From Planctomycetales bacterium (GTDB taxonomy: Bacteria; Planctomycetota; Phycisphaerae; SM23-33): DNA of 5,796 bases. The translations under genes were made by a program, and so were the position numbers. The stretch covers positions 1 through 5,796 of the forward strand of contig DAOVFI010000168.1 in the NCBI GenBank assembly GCA_030673005.1. The letters run 5' to 3'. Below, piece by piece: positions 5,131-5,796 of this stretch. Below the pieces are notes generated by a model. The model did no database searches and was not told where the DNA came from. It worked only from the letters and a program-made list of their open reading frames with translations. Position 1 is the first letter of the stretch, and each line of letters starts with the position of its first letter.

Positions 5131-5135
5131 AGGAG
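5131..5135 (+). promoter_or_regulatory. Ribosome binding site of the PEP-CTERM gene
   Basis: AGGAG after an A-rich run lies eight bases before the ATG at 5144. An earlier ATG at 5137 is one base from this site and opens a frame of only five codons before TGA, so 5144 is the start. Confidence 0.8.
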
Positions 5136-5143
5136 CATGAAAA

Positions 5144-5796
5144 ATGAGGATTGAACGAAAGCGACATTGTATTCTTTCAGCCTTTGTGGCGACGTTGGTG
5201 ATAGTGCTGTTCGGCGCCGGCCAGGCCCGCGCCGATATGTCCAATCTTATCGTGAACGGGGATTTTCAGACGGGAGACCTTACCGGATGGACCTGGACAC
5301 CGACCCAGTACTCCGAGCCGACCATGACGACGGAGGTGGTGCTCTTTGATACGTCCGGGACCGGAGAGTCCCTGGCGTTCAGGTGCAATCCGGGCACCGA
5401 CAGCGAACACTGGGACATCGGTCAGGAAGAAGGCGGCGTCCTTTCCCAGACGATCTCCCTGACGGCGGGGACGCCTTACCAGGTGGCAGTCGGCGCCTCG
5501 GCCATGAGTGATATTGGCGGCGGCGACAATAAAGACGCAGGGCGCATTCGCTTTTACATCGGCGGCGATCTTTTGTGGGACTGGGACATTGACAAAATCG
5601 ACGGCGGCGTTACAGAGCGGAATTCCTACGCCGGAACGTACACGCCGGCTGTCAGCGGCGACTACGACGTGGAGGTGCTGTTCACTCGTACGTACACGAA
5701 CTACGTACCCTGGGTGTACCACCACGCCGACAACATCTCGGTCATCCCCGAACCGGCGACACTGTCGCTGCTGGCAATCAGCGGATTTGCGCTGAT
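5144..5796 (+). CDS. Secreted PEP-CTERM sorting-domain protein (3' partial)
   Basis: The frame runs from ATG 5144 to the window edge without a stop, giving 217 residues. A basic start (MRIERKRH) and a hydrophobic core (about 10-25) end in GQARA before Asp31, a standard signal peptide with an A-x-A cleavage site. The mature part begins SNLIVNGDFQTGDLTGWTW, the opening typical of secreted beta-sandwich, carbohydrate-binding-like modules in planctomycetes. It goes on with strand-rich sequence and ends the module with HADNISV. IPEPATLSLLAISGFAL (201-217) is the PEP motif plus the start of the membrane helix of a PEP-CTERM tail; the terminal arginines lie off the edge. Such tails are recognised by exosortase, which sends the protein to the cell surface. 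The gene is divergent from GH130, so a role in glycan binding is possible but unproven. No catalytic motif is visible. Confidence 0.92.
   Translation, partial: MRIERKRHCILSAFVATLVIVLFGAGQARADMSNLIVNGDFQTGDLTGWTWTPTQYSEPTMTTEVVLFDTSGTGESLAFRCNPGTDSEHWDIGQEEGGVLSQTISLTAGTPYQVAVGASAMSDIGGGDNKDAGRIRFYIGGDLLWDWDIDKIDGGVTERNSYAGTYTPAVSGDYDVEVLFTRTYTNYVPWVYHHADNISVIPEPATLSLLAISGFAL

Noticed and set aside
5137..5154. Five-codon leader peptide opened by the ATG at 5137
   Set aside because: It is one base from the Shine-Dalgarno sequence, too close for initiation, and overlaps the real start.
5177..5725. Minus-strand open frame of 182 codons opposite the PEP-CTERM gene
   Set aside because: The plus strand shows a ribosome site, signal peptide and PEP motif in one frame; the antisense frame has none of these.

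Overview
The window looks like chromosomal DNA of a planctomycete, most plausibly of the class Phycisphaerae or a close relative. Three things suggest this. One is a WD40 protein whose C-terminal helical domain I know as a planctomycete-type tail. The second is a secreted protein with a PEP-CTERM sorting signal. The third is a GC-rich sequence with small hairpin repeats scattered between genes. The assignment is by recognition only; no search was run.

Layout from left to right. A WD40 beta-propeller gene enters from outside the window and ends at 1579 (+). A short tandem repeat (1583-1620) separates it from a small MerR-type DNA-binding protein on the minus strand (1621-1863). A repeat-rich gap (1864-2104) follows. 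Next is a 187-residue membrane-anchored protein with an NTF2/SnoaL-like domain (2105-2668, +). A gap with a nested stem-loop and an extended -10 promoter (2669-2838) leads to a uroporphyrinogen-decarboxylase-superfamily protein (2839-3822, +), probably a corrinoid-type methyltransferase relative and not heme-pathway HemE. It converges on a GH130 glycoside phosphorylase (3900-4895, -), with two hairpin repeats filling the 77-base gap. Divergent from GH130, beyond a 125-base terminal-inverted-repeat element, a PEP-CTERM secreted protein (5144 onward, +) runs off the right edge.

How the genes may work together: GH130 is a cytoplasmic enzyme that phosphorolyses beta-mannosides. The PEP-CTERM protein has a signal peptide and an N-terminal stretch typical of secreted beta-sandwich, carbohydrate-binding-like proteins. 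The UroD-like protein belongs to a superfamily that includes methyl-group transferases. A glycan-use neighbourhood is therefore plausible, but the genes lie on different strands and do not form an operon. The left half (WD40, MerR, NTF2-like) shows no clear link to this.

The most unusual content is intergenic. Two 19-base hairpins (1986-2004 and 3870-3888) differ by a compensatory base-pair change. A palindromic repeat family occurs as a 37-base solo copy (3826-3862) and as a 125-base element with inverted ends (4987-5111). A 14-base core is shared by the gaps at 1945-1958 and 5058-5071. I see no CRISPR array, tRNA, rRNA, transposase or known riboswitch. No clearly new multi-gene system is evident.
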